Assembly: GCF_003143555.1 (NCBI RefSeq)
Contig: NZ_CP029347.1
Coordinates: 1,674,001 to 1,738,000 of the forward strand
Source: Saliniradius amylolyticus
GTDB lineage: Bacteria > Pseudomonadota > Gammaproteobacteria > Enterobacterales > Alteromonadaceae
Direction: 5' to 3'
DNA: 64,000 nucleotides
The notes under the pieces are model-generated. The model made no database searches. It had not been told where the DNA came from and saw only the letters and a program-made list of their open reading frames with translations. Numbering within the stretch: the stretch's first letter is position 1; every line of letters begins with the position of its first letter. Made by a program: the position numbers and the translations under genes. Positions 16,263 through 24,038 of this stretch are shown here, in pieces.

Positions 16263-17792
16263 ATGATACTTGGAGAAACCCCGAGAAGGCAACGCGTAGC
16301 CCGACTGGTCAGTTGGGGCCATTGGTTTGCCCTGGCTAATATCCTGATCGCCATCGTCATCGCTTCGGTGTATGTGTTTAACTCCCGGGCACCGGATACC
16401 GCCTTAGGCGTTGTCTATCTGCTGTCCAACTGGTTCAGCCATATCGCCTTTTTGACCTTTATCGGCTTTATCATTCTGGTATTGCCGTTTTGCTACTTGC
16501 TTCCCAATGCACGTCTGGTGAGGGCCACTGGTTCGGTGTTCGCCGCTCTGGGGCTGGCGTTACTGGCGTTCGATGCTTTGCTGTACAACAAGCACGGTAT
16601 ACATCTGAGCCTGAGCTCGGCCGATATTATCCGCAGCGAAACACAAGGAGCGCTGGCTTCCCTCAGCTGGCAGCAGTGGGGCTTTCTGGTGTTGTTGTTT
16701 GTGGTCTGGTTTTTGTTCCAGCTGATGGTGGCCAATGCCATCTATAAGCGTATCGAGCGACTGCAAAAACAGCGTATCAGCCTGCCGGTAGTAAGTTTTT
16801 TTGTGGCCTGTTTTGTGATCAGCCACGGGGGGCACATCTGGGCCGATGCCAAACTTTACGACCCTATCCTGCAGCAAGATGATATGTTCCCGCTGTCTTA
16901 CCCAGCCACCGCCAAGACCCTGATGTCAAAATACGGCTTGCTGGATCTGCAAAGCTACCAGCGCCGTAAGGAGCTGCAGTTAGACACCAGCTTTCAGCAG
17001 GTCAATTATCCGTTAAGACCGGTGTATTGTGCGGTCAACACCAAGGCCAGAGTCGTCGTACTGGTGCGGGAACAAAGCCAGTTCCTGCCACTGCTGGATA
17101 CACTGGAAGGGCTGACGCCGCAGACCGACCATTTTGATATTGCCAGCTCGCGCTCAGACAGCCGCTTTTCGGTGCTGTACGGCCTGCCGGCTCTCTACCA
17201 GCAAGCCATTGCCGAGCGGCATCCGGTGCCTTTCGATATCACGCACAACTTAGGTCTGCCGACCCGCATATACAGTGACGGTGACTTGCCCGATGGCGTC
17301 GATAATTTTCGCCGGGACTGGAATACCTTTGAACGCGCCGTTAACAGTGACGAGGCCATGCTGGCCATCGGCTTTGTGGATGATGTGGAGCTGTCCTCCT
17401 TATTAAACTCAACGCTTCTGAGCAACAGCCAGGTGATCATCACCAGCACCGCACCCGGCAAAGGAGCGCCTCTGTATACCAATATCCCGGGGTTCAGCCA
17501 GCAGGTCAGCAGTCATGAGGATTTGTTACCCACCGTTATGGATGTGCTTGAGTGCGGCGCGGATAAAAATCTGTTCAGTACCGGGCAAAGCCTGATAAGC
17601 CCTGAGCGTCAGTGGCTGATTAGTAATCATGGCAACACCCTGGTGCTGTTGGATAATCAAAGTCGGGTCGAGGTGGACAGCAAGGGGAATCATCTGATTT
17701 TTCCGCTGGGTAAAGAGCAATCGACTAATCAGGATCTGAATGTCAGCCGCCTCAGTCAGGCAATTAAGCATTTAAGCCGCTTTACCCGCTAG
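16263..17792 (+). CDS. yejM: YejM/PbgA-like inner-membrane protein (short form)
   Basis: A 509-residue inner-membrane protein. Five hydrophobic helices occupy about residues 17-200 (DUF3413 region: ALANILIAIVIASVYVFNS, LLSNWFSHIAFLTFIGF, ...LPVVSFFVACFVISHGGH). A periplasmic alkaline-phosphatase-fold domain follows (about 255-509). In E. coli YejM (PbgA/LapC, 586 aa) controls LpxC turnover through LapB and so sets LPS synthesis. This copy is about 75 residues shorter, and the sulfatase-like domain looks degenerate: the first strand reads VVVLVREQS where metal-dependent relatives have an acidic ligand. A regulatory rather than enzymatic role fits. The operon context with yejL supports the assignment. 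Confidence 0.87.
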   Translation: MILGETPRRQRVARLVSWGHWFALANILIAIVIASVYVFNSRAPDTALGVVYLLSNWFSHIAFLTFIGFIILVLPFCYLLPNARLVRATGSVFAALGLALLAFDALLYNKHGIHLSLSSADIIRSETQGALASLSWQQWGFLVLLFVVWFLFQLMVANAIYKRIERLQKQRISLPVVSFFVACFVISHGGHIWADAKLYDPILQQDDMFPLSYPATAKTLMSKYGLLDLQSYQRRKELQLDTSFQQVNYPLRPVYCAVNTKARVVVLVREQSQFLPLLDTLEGLTPQTDHFDIASSRSDSRFSVLYGLPALYQQAIAERHPVPFDITHNLGLPTRIYSDGDLPDGVDNFRRDWNTFERAVNSDEAMLAIGFVDDVELSSLLNSTLLSNSQVIITSTAPGKGAPLYTNIPGFSQQVSSHEDLLPTVMDVLECGADKNLFSTGQSLISPERQWLISNHGNTLVLLDNQSRVEVDSKGNHLIFPLGKEQSTNQDLNVSRLSQAIKHLSRFTR

Positions 17793-17812
17793 CACCGGAT
17801 TATCGTCGAGCC

Positions 17813-18346
17813 TTATGCTGGTCGGGGCACCCCGGCCAGCGATTCTGCCACGAGACTGTCAGCCGGGTGCATTGTCGGCAATTCGTCCGCTCCTACTAGA
17901 TACCCCGTGCCAACACCGGCCTTCGCCGCCGCTTCCATATCCGAGGGTTTGTCACCGACCATCACTGACTGGCGCAGCTCTAAGTTTAACTCTCTGGCTG
18001 CCTGTAACAGCATTCCCGGTGCGGGTTTACGGCATTCGCAGTGTTGTAAATAGGCCCCTTGCGCCTTCTGTGGGTGATGGGGACAAAAATACACCCCGGC
18101 GATCTCAACGCCCTGTTCGCGAAACTGCGCCTTCATCCAGTCGGTTAATTGCCAGAATGCGGCTTCATCGTAATAACCGCGGCCGATGCCCGACTGATTG
18201 GTCACCACTACCACTAAAAAGCCGCGCTTGGCGTAAGCGCGGCATAAATCAAAAATACCGGGGACGAATTCAAAGTCTTCGGAACGGGAGACATAGCCGT
18301 GGTCGACATTGATTATCCCGTCCCTGTCCAGCAATAACGCCTTCAT
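17813..18346 (-). CDS. gmhB: D-glycero-beta-D-manno-heptose 1,7-bisphosphate 7-phosphatase
   Basis: A 177-residue HAD-family phosphatase with catalytic D7/D9 (LLLDRDG), motif II TNQSG, the GmhB zinc site (C88, H90, C103, C105 in CPHHPQ...CECRKP) and motif III/IV VMVGDKPSDMEAA. It removes the C7 phosphate during synthesis of ADP-heptose for the LPS core. Its ATG abuts the TAG of the upstream SDR gene with no intervening base, so it seems to be the last gene of the valine-catabolic operon. A GGAGG lies 13 nt before the ATG inside the SDR gene. Its 3' end converges on yejM, another envelope gene. Confidence 0.92.
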   Translation of the reverse strand: MKALLLDRDGIINVDHGYVSRSEDFEFVPGIFDLCRAYAKRGFLVVVVTNQSGIGRGYYDEAAFWQLTDWMKAQFREQGVEIAGVYFCPHHPQKAQGAYLQHCECRKPAPGMLLQAARELNLELRQSVMVGDKPSDMEAAAKAGVGTGYLVGADELPTMHPADSLVAESLAGVPRPA

Positions 18347-19108
18347 CTAAACGCGTGTGCCTCCGTCCAGCTCCAGCACCCGACCGGTAAAGTAGTCGTT
18401 GTTAAAGATAAACGCGGCCGCATCAGCCACTTCCTGAGGGTCCGCTAACCGACGCAGTGGCACTGTACTTAAAAACTTCTCACGCATTTCCGGGCGCATC
18501 TGGGCGGCCATGGCGGTTTCCACAAGACCTGGCGCGATACAGCCTGAGCGAATCCCAAAGCGCGCCAGTTCCTTACCCCAGGTAACCGTCATGGCAGCAA
18601 CGGCCGCCTTGGACGCCGAATAGTTGCTCTGGCCCATATTACCGGCACGGGAGACCGAGGAAATATTAATGATCACCCCCTCGCTACCGGTGTTGATCAT
18701 CTGACTGGCCGCCTCACGGCCACACAGGAAGGAGCCGGTCAGATTGACATCCAATACCGACTGGAACTGGTCCTTAGACATCTTATCCACCACCTGGCCG
18801 TCTTTGACCTTCAGTAGCATGCCGTCACGCATAATACCGGCTGAGTTAATCAAACCATTAAGCTGGCCAAACTGCTCGGCAATGGCAGCAAAGGTGTCTT
18901 CCACCTGTTGCTCATCGGTCACATTGACCGCGAAACTCATCGCCTGGCCGCCATCCGCCTCGATCTGTGTCTGAGTCTCTTTCAGAGCATCCTCTTTTAG
19001 ATCCAGCAGTGCCAGCTTTGCTCCGGCCTTGGCCAGTGACAGTGCCATGGCCTGTCCCAGCCCCTGAGCGGCACCGGTTACCGCAATCACTTTATTTTGA
19101 ATGTCCAT
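18347..19108 (-). CDS. Short-chain dehydrogenase/reductase (3-hydroxyacyl-CoA dehydrogenase/FabG-like)
   Basis: A 253-residue classical SDR. It has the cofactor motif TGAAQGLGQA (4-residue Gly pattern), NSAG in strand 4, a catalytic Ser in NISSVSRAG, the YxxxK motif YSASK and a C-terminal GRVLELDGGTRV. An acidic residue at the end of strand 2 (LLDLKED) suggests NAD rather than NADP. Position in a valine/branched-chain catabolic operon suggests it oxidises a 3-hydroxyacyl-CoA, but the substrate is inference. Its ATG overlaps the TAA of mmsB by one base and gmhB follows without a gap. Confidence 0.85.
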   Translation of the reverse strand: MDIQNKVIAVTGAAQGLGQAMALSLAKAGAKLALLDLKEDALKETQTQIEADGGQAMSFAVNVTDEQQVEDTFAAIAEQFGQLNGLINSAGIMRDGMLLKVKDGQVVDKMSKDQFQSVLDVNLTGSFLCGREAASQMINTGSEGVIINISSVSRAGNMGQSNYSASKAAVAAMTVTWGKELARFGIRSGCIAPGLVETAMAAQMRPEMREKFLSTVPLRRLADPQEVADAAAFIFNNDYFTGRVLELDGGTRV

Positions 19109-20001
19109 TACTGCTCCTTAGAGTGATTAAACATCTGAAAAATAGAGGAAAAATCTTTTCGGCCCCAGCCTTGCTGGCTGTGCATGGCATACAGACTGCG
19201 CGCCAGTGCGCCCATGGGAGTGGAGCTCTTACTGTCCACCGCGCTGTCCAGCGCCAGACCCAAGTCTTTGCACATTAGATCCACCAGAAAGCCGCCATCG
19301 TAATTGTTACTTGAGGGAACCGACTCCATCACACCCGGACAGGGATTGTACTTATCCAGCGTCCAGTTACCACCACTGGATTGAGCGATGATCTCGGAAA
19401 GCACCTTAGGATCCAGTCCCTTGGAGATACCCAGTTGTAACGCTTCTGAGGTTCCCGCCATCAGCACGGCCAGTAACATATTGTTGCAGATTTTAGCCAC
19501 CTGACCGGCGCCGTGATCACCGGCATGGAAAATATTCTTACCCATGGCTTCCAGCACTGGTTTGGCGCGCGCAAACTGGCTATCACTGCCCCCGACAATA
19601 AAGGTCAGCGTGCCCGCCTGGGCACCGGCAACGCCTCCGGAGACCGGTGCGTCCACGAAATCCACCTCGTAATCGGCCAGCGCCTCAGCCACTTCCCGGG
19701 CCGTGGCCTCGTCGATGGTACTGGAATCAATCACCAGGGTTCCCTCGCCCATTGACGGCCCTATTCCCTGGTCACCCGTGTAAAGGGCACGCACATGCTG
19801 TCCTGCGGGCAACATGGACACGACCACATCGGCTCCCTTGGCAGCCGCCGGCGCCGACTCAGCCACCTTCGCGCCTTGTCCGGCCAGTTCATCGCACTGG
19901 GCCTGAACCAGGTCAAACACGGTAACTTTAAAGCCGGCCTTCAACAAATTGGTGGCCATAGGGCCACCCATATTGCCTAAACCAATAAATGCGATATTCA
20001 T
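19108..20001 (-). CDS. mmsB: 3-hydroxyisobutyrate dehydrogenase
   Basis: A 297-residue beta-hydroxyacid dehydrogenase. It has an N-terminal NAD site (AFIGLGNMGGPMATNLLKAG), the substrate loop DAPVSGGVAGAQAGTL, the catalytic Lys in GAGQVAKICNN and a C-terminal helical domain with KDLGLALDSA. It oxidises 3-hydroxyisobutyrate to methylmalonate semialdehyde, the substrate of MmsA encoded three genes upstream. AGGAG precedes the ATG. The gene is 3 bp after the hydrolase gene and coupled to the SDR gene. Confidence 0.93.
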   Translation of the reverse strand: MNIAFIGLGNMGGPMATNLLKAGFKVTVFDLVQAQCDELAGQGAKVAESAPAAAKGADVVVSMLPAGQHVRALYTGDQGIGPSMGEGTLVIDSSTIDEATAREVAEALADYEVDFVDAPVSGGVAGAQAGTLTFIVGGSDSQFARAKPVLEAMGKNIFHAGDHGAGQVAKICNNMLLAVLMAGTSEALQLGISKGLDPKVLSEIIAQSSGGNWTLDKYNPCPGVMESVPSSNNYDGGFLVDLMCKDLGLALDSAVDSKSSTPMGALARSLYAMHSQQGWGRKDFSSIFQMFNHSKEQ

Positions 20002-20004
20002 CGT

Positions 20005-21135
20005 TCACTCCTTACCCAGATTGGCCAGAGGGTGATTGTTTTCTGACCAGCGCGATACAAAATGGGCATCAACCACCTCATCGGTCACCGCCTCTATGCT
20101 GGTAAACTGCCACTGGGGCCGGTTGTCTTTATCGATCAACAAAGCCCGCACTCCTTCCTGAAACTCGCCCGACTGCCCACACTGACAGGAAATGCCCAGC
20201 TCCATGCGAAAACAGTCGGCCAGAGACTTGTCTTTGCCTTCCTGCATCTGACGATAGACGATCCGCGCCGTGGTCGGCGAACCGCTTTTTAGCGATGCCT
20301 GCGCCTTACTCAGCCATTTGTCGCCCTCACTGTCTGCCGCAAGTATCGTTTCGGCGGCCTGTTTGGCGCTGCCGCTGTTGGCAACCTCATCGATCAGTGA
20401 CTGATGGGCGTCGATTTGTGACTTGGGCAAATGCGGTTCTGACTGGGTCGCATAGTTGCCGCAGATGTCGGTGAGTAGCCGGTGATTGGCATCGTGATCG
20501 TTCTGCCACTCAAGAGTCTGCATCTGTTCAAGCAGTGACTGCTTATGCTCATGGGCAATAAAATGATCGGCTAGCCTCACATGCAGCGCATCGGCGGCGT
20601 TGATATTTGCCCCGGTCAGGCCCAGGAACAGACCGCATCCGGCAGGCATCTTATTAAGGAAATAGCTGGCACCAACGTCGGGGTACAAGCCAATGGTGAT
20701 CTCCGGCATCGCAATACGCGATGTTTCGGTCACCACGCGATGACTGGCACCGCTCATCAGCCCCAGACCACCCCCCATCACGATGCCATTGCCCCACAAC
20801 AGGATGGGTTTAGGATACGTGTGGATCTGATAATCCACCTGATACTCATTGGTGAAAAAGTCCTCGACAGCCTCGGGCGTCTTATCGGGGTTATCACGCA
20901 TAGCATTATGCATGGCCACCACATCGCCACCAGCGCAAAAGGCTTTATCGCCCTCGCCATCCAGGACTACTGCCACAATACGATCGTCATCCTGCCACTG
21001 GCTCAGAGCCTGATGCAGCCCTTGAATCATCTCCAGATTGAGGGCATTTAATGCCTTGGGCTTATTTAACGTCAGATGACCGATTAAACGGCCATCTTTC
21101 GTCTCTAATGTTTGCTGTGTTACCAGTTCCGTCAC
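20005..21135 (-). CDS. 3-hydroxyisobutyryl-CoA hydrolase (crotonase family)
   Basis: A 376-residue crotonase-fold protein of the long HIBCH type. The oxyanion-hole motifs are AFCAGGDV and GIVMGGGLGLM. The HIBCH-specific MPEITIGLYPDVGASYFLNK and the C-terminal GEFQEGVRALLIDKDNRPQW distinguish it from simple enoyl-CoA hydratases. It releases 3-hydroxyisobutyrate from its CoA ester in valine breakdown. The start is GTG at 21135 with AGGAGG 5 nt upstream. The E. coli-type short enoyl-CoA hydratase that should act before it is missing from the operon. Confidence 0.9.
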   Translation of the reverse strand: MTELVTQQTLETKDGRLIGHLTLNKPKALNALNLEMIQGLHQALSQWQDDDRIVAVVLDGEGDKAFCAGGDVVAMHNAMRDNPDKTPEAVEDFFTNEYQVDYQIHTYPKPILLWGNGIVMGGGLGLMSGASHRVVTETSRIAMPEITIGLYPDVGASYFLNKMPAGCGLFLGLTGANINAADALHVRLADHFIAHEHKQSLLEQMQTLEWQNDHDANHRLLTDICGNYATQSEPHLPKSQIDAHQSLIDEVANSGSAKQAAETILAADSEGDKWLSKAQASLKSGSPTTARIVYRQMQEGKDKSLADCFRMELGISCQCGQSGEFQEGVRALLIDKDNRPQWQFTSIEAVTDEVVDAHFVSRWSENNHPLANLGKE

Positions 21136-21143
21136 AAGTCCTC

Positions 21144-22301
21144 CTATAGCAGGTCACCGGCGCCCTCGGCCAATACGCGACGGCCGATGATCAGACGCAT
21201 GATTTCATTGGTGCCTTCCAGAATCTGATGCACCCGCACATCCCTGACATGACGCTCCAGCGGATACTCCTGAATATAGCCGTAGCCGCCATGCAATTGC
21301 AGCGCGTCATCACACACCTTAAAGCCCACATCGGTGGCGAAGCGCTTGGCCATGGCACAATAAGCGCTGCGTTCGGGATCCTGATTATCCAGTTTAGAGG
21401 CGGCCAGGCGCACCATTTGCCGGGCGGCCACTAATTCGGTGGTCATATCGGCAATCTTAAACTGCAGCGCCTGGAACGCGGCAAGGGGTTTACCGAACTG
21501 GCTGCGCTCGTGCATATAATCGCGTGCCGTTTCCAGTGCGGCCTGAGCCGTGCCCACCGAGCAGGTGGCGATGTTGATACGCCCGCCATCCAGGCCCATC
21601 ATGGCGAATTTAAAGCCTTCGCCTTCCTCACCGAGCAGGTTTTGCTTAGGAATACGTACGTCTTCGAAGGTCACCAGACGCGTGGGCTGGGCATTCCACC
21701 CCATCTTTTCCTCGGCCTTGCCATAGACAATGCCTTTCGCGTCCGCGGGCACCACGACCGCAGAAATGCCCTTAGGACCTTCCTCACCGGTACGCACCAT
21801 CACCACCATGACATCAGTTTCACCGGCACCGGAAATAAACATTTTGGAACCGTTTAATACGTATTCATCGCCATCAGACTTAGCGGTGGTTTTGAGTGCC
21901 GCCGCATCAGAGCCCGAGCCGGGCTCTGTCAGGCAGTAAGATGCCAGTTTCTGGCCGCTGACCAGTGGCTCGCACCACTCGTTTTTAACCACGTCGGTGC
22001 CCCAGGTGGACAGCATCCAGGTTGCCATATTGTGGATGGTCATCATGGCCGCCGTGGCAGTACACCCCATGGCCAGCTGTTCAAAGATAATAGAAGAATC
22101 CAACCGAGGCAGGCCCAAACCGCCCACTTCCTCGGGTGAGTACAGGCCGCAAAATCCCAGCTCACCGGCTTGTTGGATCACTTCTTTCGGGAAGTAGTGT
22201 TCCTTATCCCACTTAGCCGCATTGGGCGCCAATTCTTGCATGGCAAACTGCTTGGCGGCGTCAGCAAAGGCTTTTTGATCATCGGTTAACTCAAAGTTCA
22301 C
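21144..22301 (-). CDS. Acyl-CoA dehydrogenase, probably isobutyryl-CoA specific
   Basis: A 385-residue FAD-dependent acyl-CoA dehydrogenase. It has the signatures CLTEPGSGSDAA and MFISGAGETDV in the middle domain, and QLHGGYGYIQEYPLERHVRDVRVHQILEGTNEIMR at the C-terminus (quoted here as two parts joined in the protein), including the catalytic Glu before GTNEI. It should introduce the 2,3 double bond into isobutyryl-CoA (or 2-methylbutyryl-CoA), passing electrons to ETF. The operon with mmsA, HIBCH and mmsB supports the isobutyryl assignment. The GTG start at 22301 has GAGG 7 nt upstream. Confidence 0.9.
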   Translation of the reverse strand: MNFELTDDQKAFADAAKQFAMQELAPNAAKWDKEHYFPKEVIQQAGELGFCGLYSPEEVGGLGLPRLDSSIIFEQLAMGCTATAAMMTIHNMATWMLSTWGTDVVKNEWCEPLVSGQKLASYCLTEPGSGSDAAALKTTAKSDGDEYVLNGSKMFISGAGETDVMVVMVRTGEEGPKGISAVVVPADAKGIVYGKAEEKMGWNAQPTRLVTFEDVRIPKQNLLGEEGEGFKFAMMGLDGGRINIATCSVGTAQAALETARDYMHERSQFGKPLAAFQALQFKIADMTTELVAARQMVRLAASKLDNQDPERSAYCAMAKRFATDVGFKVCDDALQLHGGYGYIQEYPLERHVRDVRVHQILEGTNEIMRLIIGRRVLAEGAGDLL

Positions 22302-22313
22302 TGGAAACCTCTC

Positions 22314-23804
22314 TTAATGCAGCGAAATGGTCATATTAGGGCCGCTGGGAATATCATCTTCAAACCAGCGGCTGGTAATGGTCTTGGTTTCGGTATAAAA
22401 GCGCACCGCCTGCTTGCCATAGGCATGCAAATCGCCGAAGAACGAGTTCTTCCAGCCTGTGAAGGAGAAGAACGGCAGCGGCACCGGAATCGGCACATTT
22501 ATACCCACCTGACCCACATCGATCTCATGCTGGTACTTACGGGCCGCTGCGCCACTGGCGGTAAAGATGCTGGTGCCGTTGCCATAGGGATTACCGTTAA
22601 CCAGCTCAATGGCCTCTTCCAGTGTATCCACCGCCACGCAGCACAATACCGGTCCGAAAATCTCTTCACGGTAAATGTCCATGTCGGTTTTCACATCTTT
22701 AAACACGGTGGGGCCCACCCAGTTACCCTTTTCATAACCGGGCAGACTGAATTCAGAGCCATCCACCAGGCAGGTGGCGCCCTGCTCCTTACCGGACTGG
22801 ATGAGCTTTAATACCCGTTGCTTGGCCTTATCACTGATCAGCGGACCAAAACCGGCGTCCTTATCATCCCAGAGACCGGGCTTAACCTGACCTATCTTGT
22901 CGGCCAGTTCGTCGATCCACTCCTGAGACTCACCCACGAAGACGGCCACAGAAATGGCCATACAGCGCTGGCCGGCAGCGCCCACAGACGAGCCCACCAG
23001 GTTGTTTAGCACCTGGTCTTTATTGGCATCAGGCATGATCACCGAGTGGTTCTTTGCCCCGGCAAAACACTGGGCACGCTTCATATTATCGGTGGCCGTC
23101 TTGTAAATGTGTTGGCCCACTGGCACTGAGCCGACAAATGACACCGCCTGAATGTCCTCGTGGTTCAGAATATGGTCCACCTGATGGGCGCTACCGTGCA
23201 CCACATTCAAAAGGCCATCGGGGGCACCCGCCTCTTTAAACAGCTCCGCCAGACGCATGGGCGTGAGCGGGTCCTGCTCTGAGGGTTTGAGGATAAAACT
23301 GTTGCCACAGGCAATGGCCAGCGGGAACATCCACAGCGGAATCATGGCCGGAAAGTTAAACGGGGTAATGCCGGCACAGACACCCAAAGGCTGGGTCATA
23401 CTGTAGGTATCGATACCACGGGCGACGTTTTCCACCGTTTCACCCATCATGCTGGATGGCACATTCATGGCCTGCTCCACCACTTCGATACCGCGCCAGA
23501 CATCGCCTTTGGCATCATCGAAGGTTTTACCGGCTTCTTTACTAATAAGCTCAGCCAGTTCGTCGTGATGCTCTTTTAACAGCGCCTGATAGCGCATCAT
23601 CAGCCGGGCCCGCTGGGGCACGGGGACATTTCGCCATTCCTCAAAAGCCGCCTTGGCCGCAGCGATGGCCTGGTTCATTTCGTCGTCGGTGGCACAAGGC
23701 ACCTGGGCGATGACTTCGCCGTTTGCAGGATTGGTAACCGGTATGGTTTGCTCGGATTGAGACGGCACCATCTGGCCGTTAATGATTAATGGGATCGGTT
23801 TCAT
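22314..23804 (-). CDS. mmsA: CoA-acylating methylmalonate-semialdehyde dehydrogenase
   Basis: A 496-residue aldehyde dehydrogenase. It has the MmsA-type N-terminus ([20 protein letters not shown]), the cofactor region [18 protein letters not shown], the catalytic Cys in [17 protein letters not shown] near residue 280 and the family end [18 protein letters not shown]. It converts methylmalonate semialdehyde plus CoA and NAD to propionyl-CoA, CO2 and NADH, the final step of valine degradation. It is the first gene of a five-gene catabolic operon that continues into gmhB. An ACGT-containing palindrome sits about 70 bp upstream of the start. Confidence 0.95.
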   Translation of the reverse strand: MKPIPLIINGQMVPSQSEQTIPVTNPANGEVIAQVPCATDDEMNQAIAAAKAAFEEWRNVPVPQRARLMMRYQALLKEHHDELAELISKEAGKTFDDAKGDVWRGIEVVEQAMNVPSSMMGETVENVARGIDTYSMTQPLGVCAGITPFNFPAMIPLWMFPLAIACGNSFILKPSEQDPLTPMRLAELFKEAGAPDGLLNVVHGSAHQVDHILNHEDIQAVSFVGSVPVGQHIYKTATDNMKRAQCFAGAKNHSVIMPDANKDQVLNNLVGSSVGAAGQRCMAISVAVFVGESQEWIDELADKIGQVKPGLWDDKDAGFGPLISDKAKQRVLKLIQSGKEQGATCLVDGSEFSLPGYEKGNWVGPTVFKDVKTDMDIYREEIFGPVLCCVAVDTLEEAIELVNGNPYGNGTSIFTASGAAARKYQHEIDVGQVGINVPIPVPLPFFSFTGWKNSFFGDLHAYGKQAVRFYTETKTITSRWFEDDIPSGPNMTISLH

Positions 23805-23871
23805 CGCGTGACTCGCTCTGTTGTAGGGTCAGACTGTTAATTGCTTGTTATTAAGATTATCAGATAATTAA

Positions 23872-23890
23872 CCTTGACGTTAACGTAAGG
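23872..23890. promoter_or_regulatory. Palindromic operator candidate (LiuR-like) upstream of mmsA
   Basis: CCTTGACGTTAACGTAAGG contains the perfect palindrome ACGTTAACGT at 23877-23886 with partly symmetrical flanks. From memory, MerR-family LiuR regulators of branched-chain amino-acid catabolism in gammaproteobacteria bind ACGT-N-ACGT palindromes of this kind. The site lies 68-86 bp before mmsA in a divergent intergenic region shared with the response-regulator gene. Confidence 0.45.
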
Positions 23891-24038
23891 TGCCAGCAGG
23901 CGCAAGCATAAACTGACAACCTCTGTGTACACCTGAGTGTTGAAGTATAACCCCTGTATTCGGGCAAGCGATTCGATTAGAAATACATTACACTAGGTCC
24001 TATCGACGGCGGCCTTAAGTGGATTTTGAGGAGTGACA

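Noticed and set aside
24033..24038. GTG at 24033 as start of the second receiver-TPR gene
   Set aside because: The ribosome site ends directly against it; TTG at 24039 has correct spacing.
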